DNA from: Clostridiales bacterium
Lineage (GTDB): Bacteria; Bacillota_A; Clostridia; Christensenellales; Aristaeellaceae
DNA: 12,239 nucleotides
NCBI GenBank assembly: GCA_012514855.1
Contig: JAAYZL010000164.1
Coordinates: 1 to 12,239, forward strand
Direction: 5' to 3'
Made by a program: the position numbers and the translations under genes. Below the pieces are notes generated by a model. It was not told the origin of the DNA, did no database searches, and worked only from the letters and a program-made list of their open reading frames with translations. This document shows, piece by piece, positions 1-5,961 of the stretch; the stretch's first letter is position 1; each line of letters opens with the position of its first letter.

Positions 1-107
1 AGCGCGTCGTAGATGTTGAGCACCGCGCCGCCCGGATAGCCGAACAGCACGTCCACGCCCTGGTCGATCAGCGACTGTATCAATATCTGTGCGCCCGTGT
101 GTTCCAT
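1..107 (-). CDS. ilvB: Acetolactate synthase large subunit, second copy (N-terminal fragment)
   Basis: Only the first 35 codons are in the window; the gene continues past the left edge. The fragment contains FGYPGGAVLNIYDAL, the conserved N-terminal ThDP-enzyme segment of acetohydroxyacid synthase large subunits, preceded by the usual GAQIL start region. The ATG at 107 is set by a strong ribosome site (GGGAGGAGG at 115-123) with a 7-base spacer. It follows the ilvA stop codon by 17 bases, so the two are probably cotranscribed. The YPGG form here differs from the YPGA form of the complete ilvB in this window (5958-7583), so the two are paralogues and not a recent duplication. With this little sequence, another ThDP-dependent member such as a catabolic acetolactate synthase cannot be fully excluded, but the ilvA neighbour favours the biosynthetic enzyme. 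Confidence 0.85.
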   Translation of the reverse strand, partial: MEHTGAQILIQSLIDQGVDVLFGYPGGAVLNIYDA

Positions 108-124
108 GGCGATGCCTCCTCCCG

Positions 125-1333
125 TCAGGATTCCATGATGATCTTGTAGCCGGCGTTTTCGAGCTGCCGGATCAATTCCTGTCCGTGCTCGCGGCTCGTG
201 ACCTCGCAGGCGACGTGCAGTATCGCGTCGCCGATCGCGAGATTCGTGCTCAGCCGGTCGTGCTGCACCATGATGATGTTCGCGCCGCACCGGACCATGA
301 CCTCCGAAAACCGGTGCAGGCTTCCGGGGATGTCCGGCATCACCGTCTGGAACTTCATCTGCCGGCCGCGCGTGACGAGGCCCTTTTCGACGACCTTGTG
401 GATGAACCCGACGTCGATGTTGCCGCCGGAGAGCACGCACACCGCGCGCTTGCCCGAGAGCTCGACGTCGCGCCCGAGCGCCGCCGCGAGCGCCGCCGCG
501 CCCGCGGGCTCGACGACCATCTTCGTGCGCTCCAAGAGGAGCAGTATCGTCGAGGCGATCTCGTCGTCCGTGACCGTCACCATCTCGTCGACGTGCTCGC
601 GGATCAGCTGCGAGGTGAGCACCCCCGGCCGCTTGACCGCGATGCCGTCGGCGATGGTCGACACCGAATCGCAGCACACGTCTTCCTTCGTGCAGAAGCT
701 GCGCACCATCGCGTCCGCGCCCGCGGCCTGCACGCCGATCACGCGCACGCGCGGGTTGATCCGCTTGACGCACGCCGCCATGCCCGCGAGCAGCCCGCCG
801 CCGCCGACCGGCACGAGGATCGCGTCGACGGTCGGGAGCGCCTGCAGTATCTCCAGCGATATCGTGCCCTGCCCGGCGATGACGTCCGGGTCGTCGAACG
901 GGTGGATGAAGCAGCCGTTTTCCTGGTCGCAGAGGGATTTCGCGTGCGCGTACGCCTCGTCGTAGCAGTCGCCGGCGAGCACGACGACTGCGCCGTAGCC
1001 CTCGGTCGCCGAGACCTTCGCGATCGGCGTCGTGCGCGGCATGACGATGGTCGACCTGGCGCCCATCGCGCGCGCGGCGTAGGCGACGCCCTGCGCGTGG
1101 TTTCCGGCGCTCGAGGCGAACAGCGTCGGGATGTTTTCCGATTCCCTGGCGACCGCCGCGATCTTGTTGTACGCGCCCCGCACCTTGAACGAGCCGGTCT
1201 TTTGCAGGTTCTCGCACTTCAGGAACAGCTCCGCGCCGGACATCTCCGAGAACGTGCGCGACGAGTTGACCGGGGTCTTGTGGATCACGCCCTTGAGGTT
1301 TGCCGCCGCCAGCTCGAATTCCCTTAGCTTCAT
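125..1333 (-). CDS. ilvA: Threonine ammonia-lyase (threonine deaminase) with one C-terminal ACT domain
   Basis: PLP enzyme that converts L-threonine to 2-oxobutanoate and ammonia, the committed step of isoleucine synthesis in the cytoplasm. The 402-residue protein has the PLP lysine motif KTGSFKVRGA (Lys50), the SSAGNHAQGV loop (about 74-83) and the glycine-rich phosphate loop GGGGLLAG (about 180). From about residue 325 a single ACT domain begins (FQTVMPDIPGSLHRFSEVM), which makes this the medium-length form with one regulatory domain. E. coli IlvA is longer, with two. ACT domains usually carry allosteric control, but the effector cannot be read from sequence. I chose ATG 1333 because GGAGAG lies 7 bases upstream. 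ATG 1348 and the ATG at 1390 are in frame, but the first has a poor ribosome site and the second lies inside the terminator hairpin. The gene sits behind its own promoter and attenuator and is followed by a second ilvB. Confidence 0.95.
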   Translation of the reverse strand: MKLREFELAAANLKGVIHKTPVNSSRTFSEMSGAELFLKCENLQKTGSFKVRGAYNKIAAVARESENIPTLFASSAGNHAQGVAYAARAMGARSTIVMPRTTPIAKVSATEGYGAVVVLAGDCYDEAYAHAKSLCDQENGCFIHPFDDPDVIAGQGTISLEILQALPTVDAILVPVGGGGLLAGMAACVKRINPRVRVIGVQAAGADAMVRSFCTKEDVCCDSVSTIADGIAVKRPGVLTSQLIREHVDEMVTVTDDEIASTILLLLERTKMVVEPAGAAALAAALGRDVELSGKRAVCVLSGGNIDVGFIHKVVEKGLVTRGRQMKFQTVMPDIPGSLHRFSEVMVRCGANIIMVQHDRLSTNLAIGDAILHVACEVTSREHGQELIRQLENAGYKIIMES

Positions 1334-1355
1334 ACCTTCACTCTCCATTCCGGAT

Positions 1356-1395
1356 AAAAAATGCCCCTTGCCTGCACGGACAGCGGGCAAAGGGC
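1356..1395 (-). terminator. Rho-independent terminator of the ilvA attenuator
   Basis: On the minus strand GCCCTTTGCC (1395-1386) pairs with GGCAAGGGGC (1372-1363) as a 10-bp stem with one G-U pair, closed by a 13-base loop. It is followed at once by six T residues (1361-1356). It lies 19 bases after the leader-peptide stop codon and 22 bases before the ilvA start, the usual place for an attenuator. It would also stop read-through from ilvD, because no other terminator is visible between ilvD and ilvA. Confidence 0.88.
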
Positions 1396-1414
1396 GTTCG
1401 CTTTTCGAAGGGCT

Positions 1415-1483
1415 CTAGGGCCGTTCTCTGAAAGCTGCGCGTCTTTGCCTGTTTCGAATGATAATGGACGAAAGAATAGACAT
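1415..1483 (-). CDS. Isoleucine-rich leader peptide of the ilvA attenuator (22 aa)
   Basis: Small reading frame starting at ATG 1483 with a very good ribosome site (AAGGAGG at 1491-1497, 7-base spacer) and ending at TAG 1415-1417. The product begins M-S-I-L-S-S-I-I-I, so four isoleucines (ATT, ATT, ATC, ATT) and one leucine (CTT) fall in the first nine codons. The rest is basic, with six arginines, and ends in proline. A frame this short with a strong ribosome site, clustered codons for the end product, a promoter just upstream and a terminator just downstream fits the leader peptides of ribosome-mediated attenuators such as ilvL and trpL. The peptide itself probably has no function; its translation would report charged tRNA-Ile. 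Homologues were not searched. Confidence 0.85.
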   Translation of the reverse strand: MSILSSIIIRNRQRRAAFRERP

Positions 1484-1514
1484 CGCCGCGCCTCCTTCTC
1501 TGTAAGTTTCGGAC

Positions 1515-1543
1515 AGTATACCGGAATCCGGCCGCGCTGTCAA
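1515..1543 (-). promoter_or_regulatory. Sigma-70/sigma-A promoter of the ilvA unit
   Basis: A perfect -35 box TTGACA (1543-1538) and a -10 box TATACT (1520-1515, one mismatch to TATAAT) are separated by exactly 17 bases. The start of transcription would be near 1507-1509. The -35 box begins only 17 bases after the ilvD stop codon. The spacer holds the 11-base palindrome CCGGATTCCGG (1531-1521), which touches the -10 box and could be a repressor site; that role is speculative. Confidence 0.88.
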
Positions 1544-1559
1544 GCGCTTTTTCGATAAA

Positions 1560-3224
1560 TTACTTGAGCACCGCGCCCCTGTTCGCGGAGGTGACGAGCG
1601 CGGCGTAGCGGCGGAGCCAGCCGCCGACGTCGGGAGCCTTCGGAACGTGCCCCGCGCGGCGCTCGGCGAATTCCTCGTCCGGGATGCGCGCGTTCAGCGT
1701 TCCCGCCGGGATGTCGATCTCGAGGATGTCACCGTCCCGGAGCAAGCCGATCTCGCCGCCCGCCGCGGCCTCGGGGCAGGTGTGGCCGATCGACGCGCCG
1801 CGCGACGCGCCGGAGAACCGGCCGTCGGTGATCAGCGCGACCTCTTTGTCGAGCCCCATGCCCGCGAGCGCGGACGTCGGGTTCAGCATCTCGCGCATGC
1901 CGGGGCCGCCCTTCGGGCCCTCGTAGCGGATCACGACGATGTCGCCGGGGCGGATTTCACCCCGATAGATCGCGGAAATCGCGGCCTCCTCGCCGTCGAA
2001 CACGCGCGCGGGGCCCGAATGCCGGAGCATTTCCGGCGCGACGGCGGAGCGCTTTACGACCGCGCCCTCCTTGGCGATGTTGCCCCACAGGACCGCGATG
2101 CCGCCGGTCTCGCCGTACGGGCTGTCGATCGGGCGGACGACCTCCGGGTCGAGGTTCTGAACGCCCGCGAGGTTCTCCGCGACGGTTCTTCCGGTGACGG
2201 TCAGGAGCCCGGTATCGAGAAGTCCCTTCTTCGAAAGCTCCGCCATGACCGCGGGCACGCCGCCGGCGCGGTCGAGGTCCTCGATGTGGTGCCTCTGCCC
2301 GACCGGGGCCAGGTGGCACAGGTTCGGCGTGCGCGCGCTGACCTCGTTGATTCTCTCGAGGCTCATCGGCACGTGAGCCTCGTTCGCGATCGCGAGCAGG
2401 TGCAATACGCTGTTCGTGCTGCAGCCGAGCGCCATGTCCACCGCGAGCGCGTTCGAGAACGCCTCCGGGGTCAGGATGTCGCGCGGGCGGATGCCCCTTC
2501 CGACGAGGTCCATCACGCGCATGCCGGCGCGCTTGGCGAGGTGCGTGCGCTGGGCATAGACCGCCGGGATCGTTCCGTTGCCCGGCAGCGCCATGCCGAT
2601 CGCCTCCGACAGGCAGTTCATGCTGTTGGCCGTGTACATGCCCGCGCAGGAGCCGCAGCCGGGGCAGCACTCGCGCTCGTATTCGGAGAGCTCTTCTTCG
2701 TCAATCATCCCCGCCTTGCAGCTCCCGACCGCCTCGAATATCTGCGACAGGCTGATCGGCTGCTCCCCGTGCCGCCCGGCGAGCATCGGCCCGCCGCTAA
2801 GGACGATCGACGGGATGTTGACGCGCGCGGCGGCCATCAGCATGCCGGGCACGATCTTGTCGCAGTTCGGGATCAGCACGAGGCCGTCGAACGCGTGCGA
2901 GACCGCGAGCGTCTCGACCGAGTCCGCGATCAGTTCGCGCGACGGAAGCGAGTAGCGCATCCCCGCGTGGCCCATCGCGATGCCGTCGCAGACGCCGATC
3001 GCGGGAACCATGATCGGCGTGCCGCCGGCCATGCGCACGCCGGCCTTGACGGCCTCAGCGAGCTTGTCGAGGTAGATGTGGCCGGGGATGATCTCGGTGA
3101 ACGAGCTCACGACGCCGATCAGCGGCAGGTTCAACTCCTCCGGCGTCAGCCCGCAGGCGTAGAGCAGGCTGCGGTTCGGCGCGCGCTCGACGCCCTTCGT
3201 GACCGTGTGGCTGTTGAGCATCAT
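1560..3224 (-). CDS. ilvD: Dihydroxy-acid dehydratase
   Basis: Iron-sulfur enzyme of 554 residues that dehydrates 2,3-dihydroxy-isovalerate and 2,3-dihydroxy-3-methylvalerate to the 2-keto acids that precede valine, leucine and isoleucine. Visible family motifs are [13 protein letters not shown] (about 77-89), [11 protein letters not shown] (cluster cysteine Cys121), [17 protein letters not shown] (Cys193 and neighbours), [25 protein letters not shown] and the C-terminal [15 protein letters not shown]. Length is normal for the family. ATG 3224 is chosen because AAGGAGG (3233-3239) lies 8 bases upstream; the next codon is also ATG. The start overlaps the stop of the upstream ATPase gene (ATGA), and the ribosome site lies inside that gene, which suggests translational coupling. 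Whether the cluster is 2Fe-2S or 4Fe-4S cannot be read safely. Confidence 0.97.
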   Translation of the reverse strand: MMLNSHTVTKGVERAPNRSLLYACGLTPEELNLPLIGVVSSFTEIIPGHIYLDKLAEAVKAGVRMAGGTPIMVPAIGVCDGIAMGHAGMRYSLPSRELIADSVETLAVSHAFDGLVLIPNCDKIVPGMLMAAARVNIPSIVLSGGPMLAGRHGEQPISLSQIFEAVGSCKAGMIDEEELSEYERECCPGCGSCAGMYTANSMNCLSEAIGMALPGNGTIPAVYAQRTHLAKRAGMRVMDLVGRGIRPRDILTPEAFSNALAVDMALGCSTNSVLHLLAIANEAHVPMSLERINEVSARTPNLCHLAPVGQRHHIEDLDRAGGVPAVMAELSKKGLLDTGLLTVTGRTVAENLAGVQNLDPEVVRPIDSPYGETGGIAVLWGNIAKEGAVVKRSAVAPEMLRHSGPARVFDGEEAAISAIYRGEIRPGDIVVIRYEGPKGGPGMREMLNPTSALAGMGLDKEVALITDGRFSGASRGASIGHTCPEAAAGGEIGLLRDGDILEIDIPAGTLNARIPDEEFAERRAGHVPKAPDVGGWLRRYAALVTSANRGAVLK

Positions 3225-4411
3225 TGTGGTTCCCTCCTTTGCTCGGTGGCCAGGTTTTCCGCGAACTGCCGCGCGGTGCGGGGGCTTCGGCCGCCGCGGT
3301 TAAGCGCGAACGCCTCGGCCGCGCGCGCGACTTCCCCGTCGAACGGGAGCAGCATCTCCTCGCAGTACCGGCGCGCGATGTCGAGATACAGCGCCCGATC
3401 CGGCCGCAGGAACGTGACGGTCAGCCCGAAGCGCTCGCTCAAAGACGATATCTCCTCGAGCGTGTCCCGGAGGTGGATTTCGCCGCCCTCGCGGTCCCGG
3501 AAGTTCTCCCGGACGAGGTGGCGCCGGTTGCTCGTCGCGTAGATCGCGATGTTCGCGGCGCGCGCGGTGACGCTGCCCTCGAGGATCGCCTTCAACTGCG
3601 AGAAGTGGTCGCCCCCGGAGGCGAACGACAGGTCGTCGATGAACAGTATGAATTTCAGCGGGTTGCCGCACAACCGGTCGATCAGCCAAGGGATTTCCCC
3701 GAGCTGGTCCCGGCGAAGCTCGATCAAGCGCAATCCGCGGTTCCGGAACCGGTTCGCGAGCGCCTTGACCGTCGTCGATTTTCCGGTGCCGCTGTCGCCG
3801 TAGAGCAGCACGTTCGAGCAGGGGAGCCCGTTGACGAGCGCGGCGGTGTTCCTTTCGACTTCGCCGCGCTCCCGGGCGTAGCCGGTCAATTTGTCGAAGT
3901 CGACCGGGTCGGGGTGCAGCACCGGCTTGAGCTCTCCGTCGCGGAGCAAAAACACGTGGTGGTCGGCGAAGGCGCCGTAGCCCGCCTCGCGGATGTTCGC
4001 CATGTGCCGGTGATAGCCTCCGGAAAAGTCGATTTCCTCGACCTCCCAGCGCGCGACCGGGAACGAAATTCCGTCGGGGAGCAAGTCGTCCGGCCGCAGG
4101 CCCCCGAGCAGTTGCAGCGTTGCAAGTTCGGCCCCGAGCGCGTCCTTCAGCGCCGAGGAGATGGTTTCCCCGGCGGCCAAGCGGCGCACGTACGGGTTTT
4201 CGTCCCGGAGCGCGCGCGAATACAGGTAGTCCGTCAGGCTCCTTCCCGCCTCGAACAGGAGCGCCGCGAGCCGCGCGCAGTCGGAGATTGTCCGGGCATT
4301 GCCCGCGTCCGCGAGCAGCGCTTCGAGCGCCCGGACGACGGGGTCTGCCTTCAGCCCTTCGAACACCGACAGCGCCGCGAGCCGCATTTGCAGGGTTTCT
4401 AGGTTTTGCAA
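3221..4411 (-). CDS. DUF815-type AAA+ ATPase of unknown function, inserted between ilvC and ilvD
   Basis: The 396-residue protein has a helical, motif-poor N-terminal half and a C-terminal P-loop ATPase domain. That domain shows Walker A GDSGTGKS (205-212), Walker B FILFIDD (254-260), sensor-1 YATSNRRHL (291-299), the SLSERFGL segment with a likely arginine finger (about Arg327) and a late arginine-rich [11 protein letters not shown] segment. This order matches the DUF815 (PF05673) family, whose role is not established. I see no signal peptide or membrane segment, so it is probably cytoplasmic. The start is taken as TTG 4411, because GGAGG (4420-4424) is 8 bases upstream. GTG 4417 is only 2 bases from that site, and the next ATG is too far away. 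It starts 26 bases after the ilvC stop and its TGA overlaps the ilvD ATG, so it is embedded in the operon. No known role in branched-chain amino acid synthesis; a maturation or chaperone role is only a guess. Confidence 0.85.
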   Translation of the reverse strand: MQNLETLQMRLAALSVFEGLKADPVVRALEALLADAGNARTISDCARLAALLFEAGRSLTDYLYSRALRDENPYVRRLAAGETISSALKDALGAELATLQLLGGLRPDDLLPDGISFPVARWEVEEIDFSGGYHRHMANIREAGYGAFADHHVFLLRDGELKPVLHPDPVDFDKLTGYARERGEVERNTAALVNGLPCSNVLLYGDSGTGKSTTVKALANRFRNRGLRLIELRRDQLGEIPWLIDRLCGNPLKFILFIDDLSFASGGDHFSQLKAILEGSVTARAANIAIYATSNRRHLVRENFRDREGGEIHLRDTLEEISSLSERFGLTVTFLRPDRALYLDIARRYCEEMLLPFDGEVARAAEAFALNRGGRSPRTARQFAENLATEQRREPQ

Positions 4412-4437
4412 GCGCACTTCCTCCGCTATTTTGACCG

Positions 4438-5433
4438 CTATTTCTTCAGCCAGCTCATCATTTTCCGCAGCTTCGCGCCGACGGTCTCGACCGGGTGCGC
4501 GGCCTCGATCCTGCGCATCGCGAGGAAGTTCGACTTGCCCGCCGCGCGGTTTTCGACGTTCCAGTTCCTGGCGAACGTGCCGTCCTGGATTTCGCGCAGG
4601 ATCTTCCTCATCTCCCTGCGCGTGTCCTCGGTGACGATGCGCTTTCCGGTCATGTAGTCGCCGTACTCGGCGGTGTTGCTGACCGAGTAGCGCATCATCG
4701 CGAAGCCGCCGCTGTTGATCAGGTCGACGATCAGCTTCATCTCGTGCACGCACTCGAAGTACGCCATTTCGGGCGAGTACCCGGCCTCGACGAGCGTGTC
4801 GAAGCCCGCCTTCATCAGCTCCGTCACGCCGCCGCAGAGCACGGCCTGCTCGCCGAACAGGTCGGTCTCGGTCTCCTCCTTGAACGTCGTCTCGATGATG
4901 CCCGCGCGCCCGGCGCCGATGCCCGACGCGTAGGCGAGCGCGAACTCGCGCGCGCGGCCGGACGCGTCCTGATAAATCGCGATCAGCGACGGCACGCCCT
5001 TGCCCTCGAGGTACTGGCTGCGCACCGTGTGGCCGGGGCCCTTCGGCGCGATCATGACGACGTCGACGTCCTTGGGCGGCGCGATCTGGTTGAAGTGGAT
5101 CGAATAGCCGTGCGCGAAGGCGAGGATATTGCCCTCCCCGAGGTTCGGGAGGATGCTCTCGCGGTAGATATCCGGCTGGAGCTCGTCCGGCGTCAGCATC
5201 ATCACGATGTCGGCGGCACTCGCGGCCCCTGCGGCGTCGAACACCTCGAAGCCGTCGTTTCGCGCGATTTCGACGCGCGGCGAGTCCGGCCTGAGGCCGA
5301 TGACGACCTTGACGCCGCTGTCCTTCAAATTCTGCGCGTGCGCGTGGCCCTGGCTGCCGTAGCCGATGACGGCGACGGTCTTGCCGGTCAACAGTCCCAG
5401 GTTGCAGTCCTTGTCGTAGTACATCTGAACCAT
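4438..5433 (-). CDS. ilvC: Ketol-acid reductoisomerase, class I
   Basis: Mg-dependent enzyme of 331 residues that isomerises and reduces acetolactate or acetohydroxybutyrate to the dihydroxy acid. The N-terminal Rossmann fold shows [17 protein letters not shown] (24-40). The catalytic C-terminal knotted domain shows [11 protein letters not shown], the metal-binding ETDLFGEQ (Asp191, Glu195) and [13 protein letters not shown]. The length is that of the short class I enzymes, unlike the longer class II enzyme of E. coli. The cofactor-specificity loop after the second strand reads LRPDSPRVE (47-55): it contains an acidic Asp50 but also Ser51 and Arg53, so NADPH versus NADH preference is unclear. 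ATG 5433 is supported by GGGAGG with an 8-base spacer. It follows the ilvN stop by 30 bases. Confidence 0.97.
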   Translation of the reverse strand: MVQMYYDKDCNLGLLTGKTVAVIGYGSQGHAHAQNLKDSGVKVVIGLRPDSPRVEIARNDGFEVFDAAGAASAADIVMMLTPDELQPDIYRESILPNLGEGNILAFAHGYSIHFNQIAPPKDVDVVMIAPKGPGHTVRSQYLEGKGVPSLIAIYQDASGRAREFALAYASGIGAGRAGIIETTFKEETETDLFGEQAVLCGGVTELMKAGFDTLVEAGYSPEMAYFECVHEMKLIVDLINSGGFAMMRYSVSNTAEYGDYMTGKRIVTEDTRREMRKILREIQDGTFARNWNVENRAAGKSNFLAMRRIEAAHPVETVGAKLRKMMSWLKK

Positions 5434-5463
5434 GATTTTATCCTCCCAATTTTAAAAATCTCG

Positions 5464-5961
5464 TCATTCGGGCAGCGCGATCGCCGCGCTCCCCTTCTCC
5501 ATCGCGATCATGCCGGTGCGCACGAGCTCGGCGATGCCGTAGGGCTCGACCATGTTCAAGAGCTGCTTGACGCGCTCGGGCCGGTCGGCGATCTCAATCG
5601 TCAAGGTCGTCGGCGACAGGTCGACGACCTCCGCCTTCATGATCGCGCAGATGTCGGTGATCTGGCCGCGGGTCTTGGTGTTCGCGTTGACCTTGATGAG
5701 CGCGAGCTCGCGCCGGGTCGAGTTTTCGGCGTTGAGCTGGCGCACCTTGATCACGTCGATCTGCTTGTTGAGCTGCTTTTCGACCTGCTCCATGATCCGC
5801 TCGTCGCCCTGCGCGACGATCGTCATACGGGACACCGTCGCGTCCTCGGTCTCGCCGACGGCGAGGCTCTCGATGTTGTAGCCCCTGCGCGCGAACAGCC
5901 CGGCGGTGCGCGCGAGCACGCCCGCGCGGTTTTCCACCAGTACGGACAATATGCTTCTCAC
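5464..5961 (-). CDS. ilvN: Acetolactate synthase small (regulatory) subunit
   Basis: The 165-residue protein has the normal length for a bacterial IlvN/IlvH. An N-terminal ACT domain (about 1-75) begins SILSVLVENRAGVLARTAGL and contains RRGYNIESLAVG. A second domain follows, with QLNKQIDVIKV and the C-terminal half typical of the family. It binds the IlvB catalytic subunit, raises its activity and usually confers feedback inhibition by valine. The start is GTG 5961: it overlaps the ilvB stop as GTGA, and AGGAGG lies 7 bases upstream inside the end of ilvB, so the two subunits are probably translationally coupled. Reading upstream of this codon in the same frame gives a stretch without family similarity, so the earlier start is rejected. 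Confidence 0.95.
   Translation of the reverse strand: MRSILSVLVENRAGVLARTAGLFARRGYNIESLAVGETEDATVSRMTIVAQGDERIMEQVEKQLNKQIDVIKVRQLNAENSTRRELALIKVNANTKTRGQITDICAIMKAEVVDLSPTTLTIEIADRPERVKQLLNMVEPYGIAELVRTGMIAMEKGSAAIALPE

Larger units (their letters stand above)
1356..1543 (-). promoter_or_regulatory. Complete isoleucine attenuator: promoter, leader peptide and terminator upstream of ilvA
   Basis: The parts occur in order on the minus strand: TTGACA (1543-1538), TATACT (1520-1515), a leader of roughly 25 bases, the AAGGAGG site, the Ile-rich leader peptide and the terminator hairpin. Expected behaviour is that with ample Ile-tRNA the hairpin forms and ilvA is off. With scarce Ile-tRNA the ribosome stalls at codons 7-9 and an alternative fold lets transcription go on. 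A candidate antiterminator is GGCAAAG in leader codons 12-14 (1449-1443), which pairs perfectly over 7 bases with CTTTGCC in the 5' arm of the terminator (1392-1386). The parts are seen in the sequence; the mechanism is inferred from the known ilv and trp attenuators. Confidence 0.82.

Noticed and set aside
89..1327. Long open frame on the plus strand opposite ilvA (412 aa)
   Set aside because: Arg/Asp/His-rich translation typical of the antisense of a GC-rich gene; no ribosome site or family motif, and the minus strand encodes a clear IlvA.
1334..1390. Extended ilvA start at ATG 1390 or ATG 1348
   Set aside because: ATG 1390 lies within the terminator hairpin and has no ribosome site; ATG 1348 has a poor one. 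ATG 1333 has GGAGAG at a normal distance and matches the usual family N-terminus.
1647..3542. 631-aa plus-strand frame opposite ilvD
   Set aside because: Low-complexity Arg/Ala/Val translation that mirrors codon bias of ilvD and crosses the ATPase/ilvD boundary; no recognisable domain.
4412..4753. In-frame N-terminal extension of the ATPase into ilvC
   Set aside because: The extension is read from the 3' part of ilvC in another frame and is Arg/Asp/His-rich. TTG 4411 has a well-placed GGAGG site.
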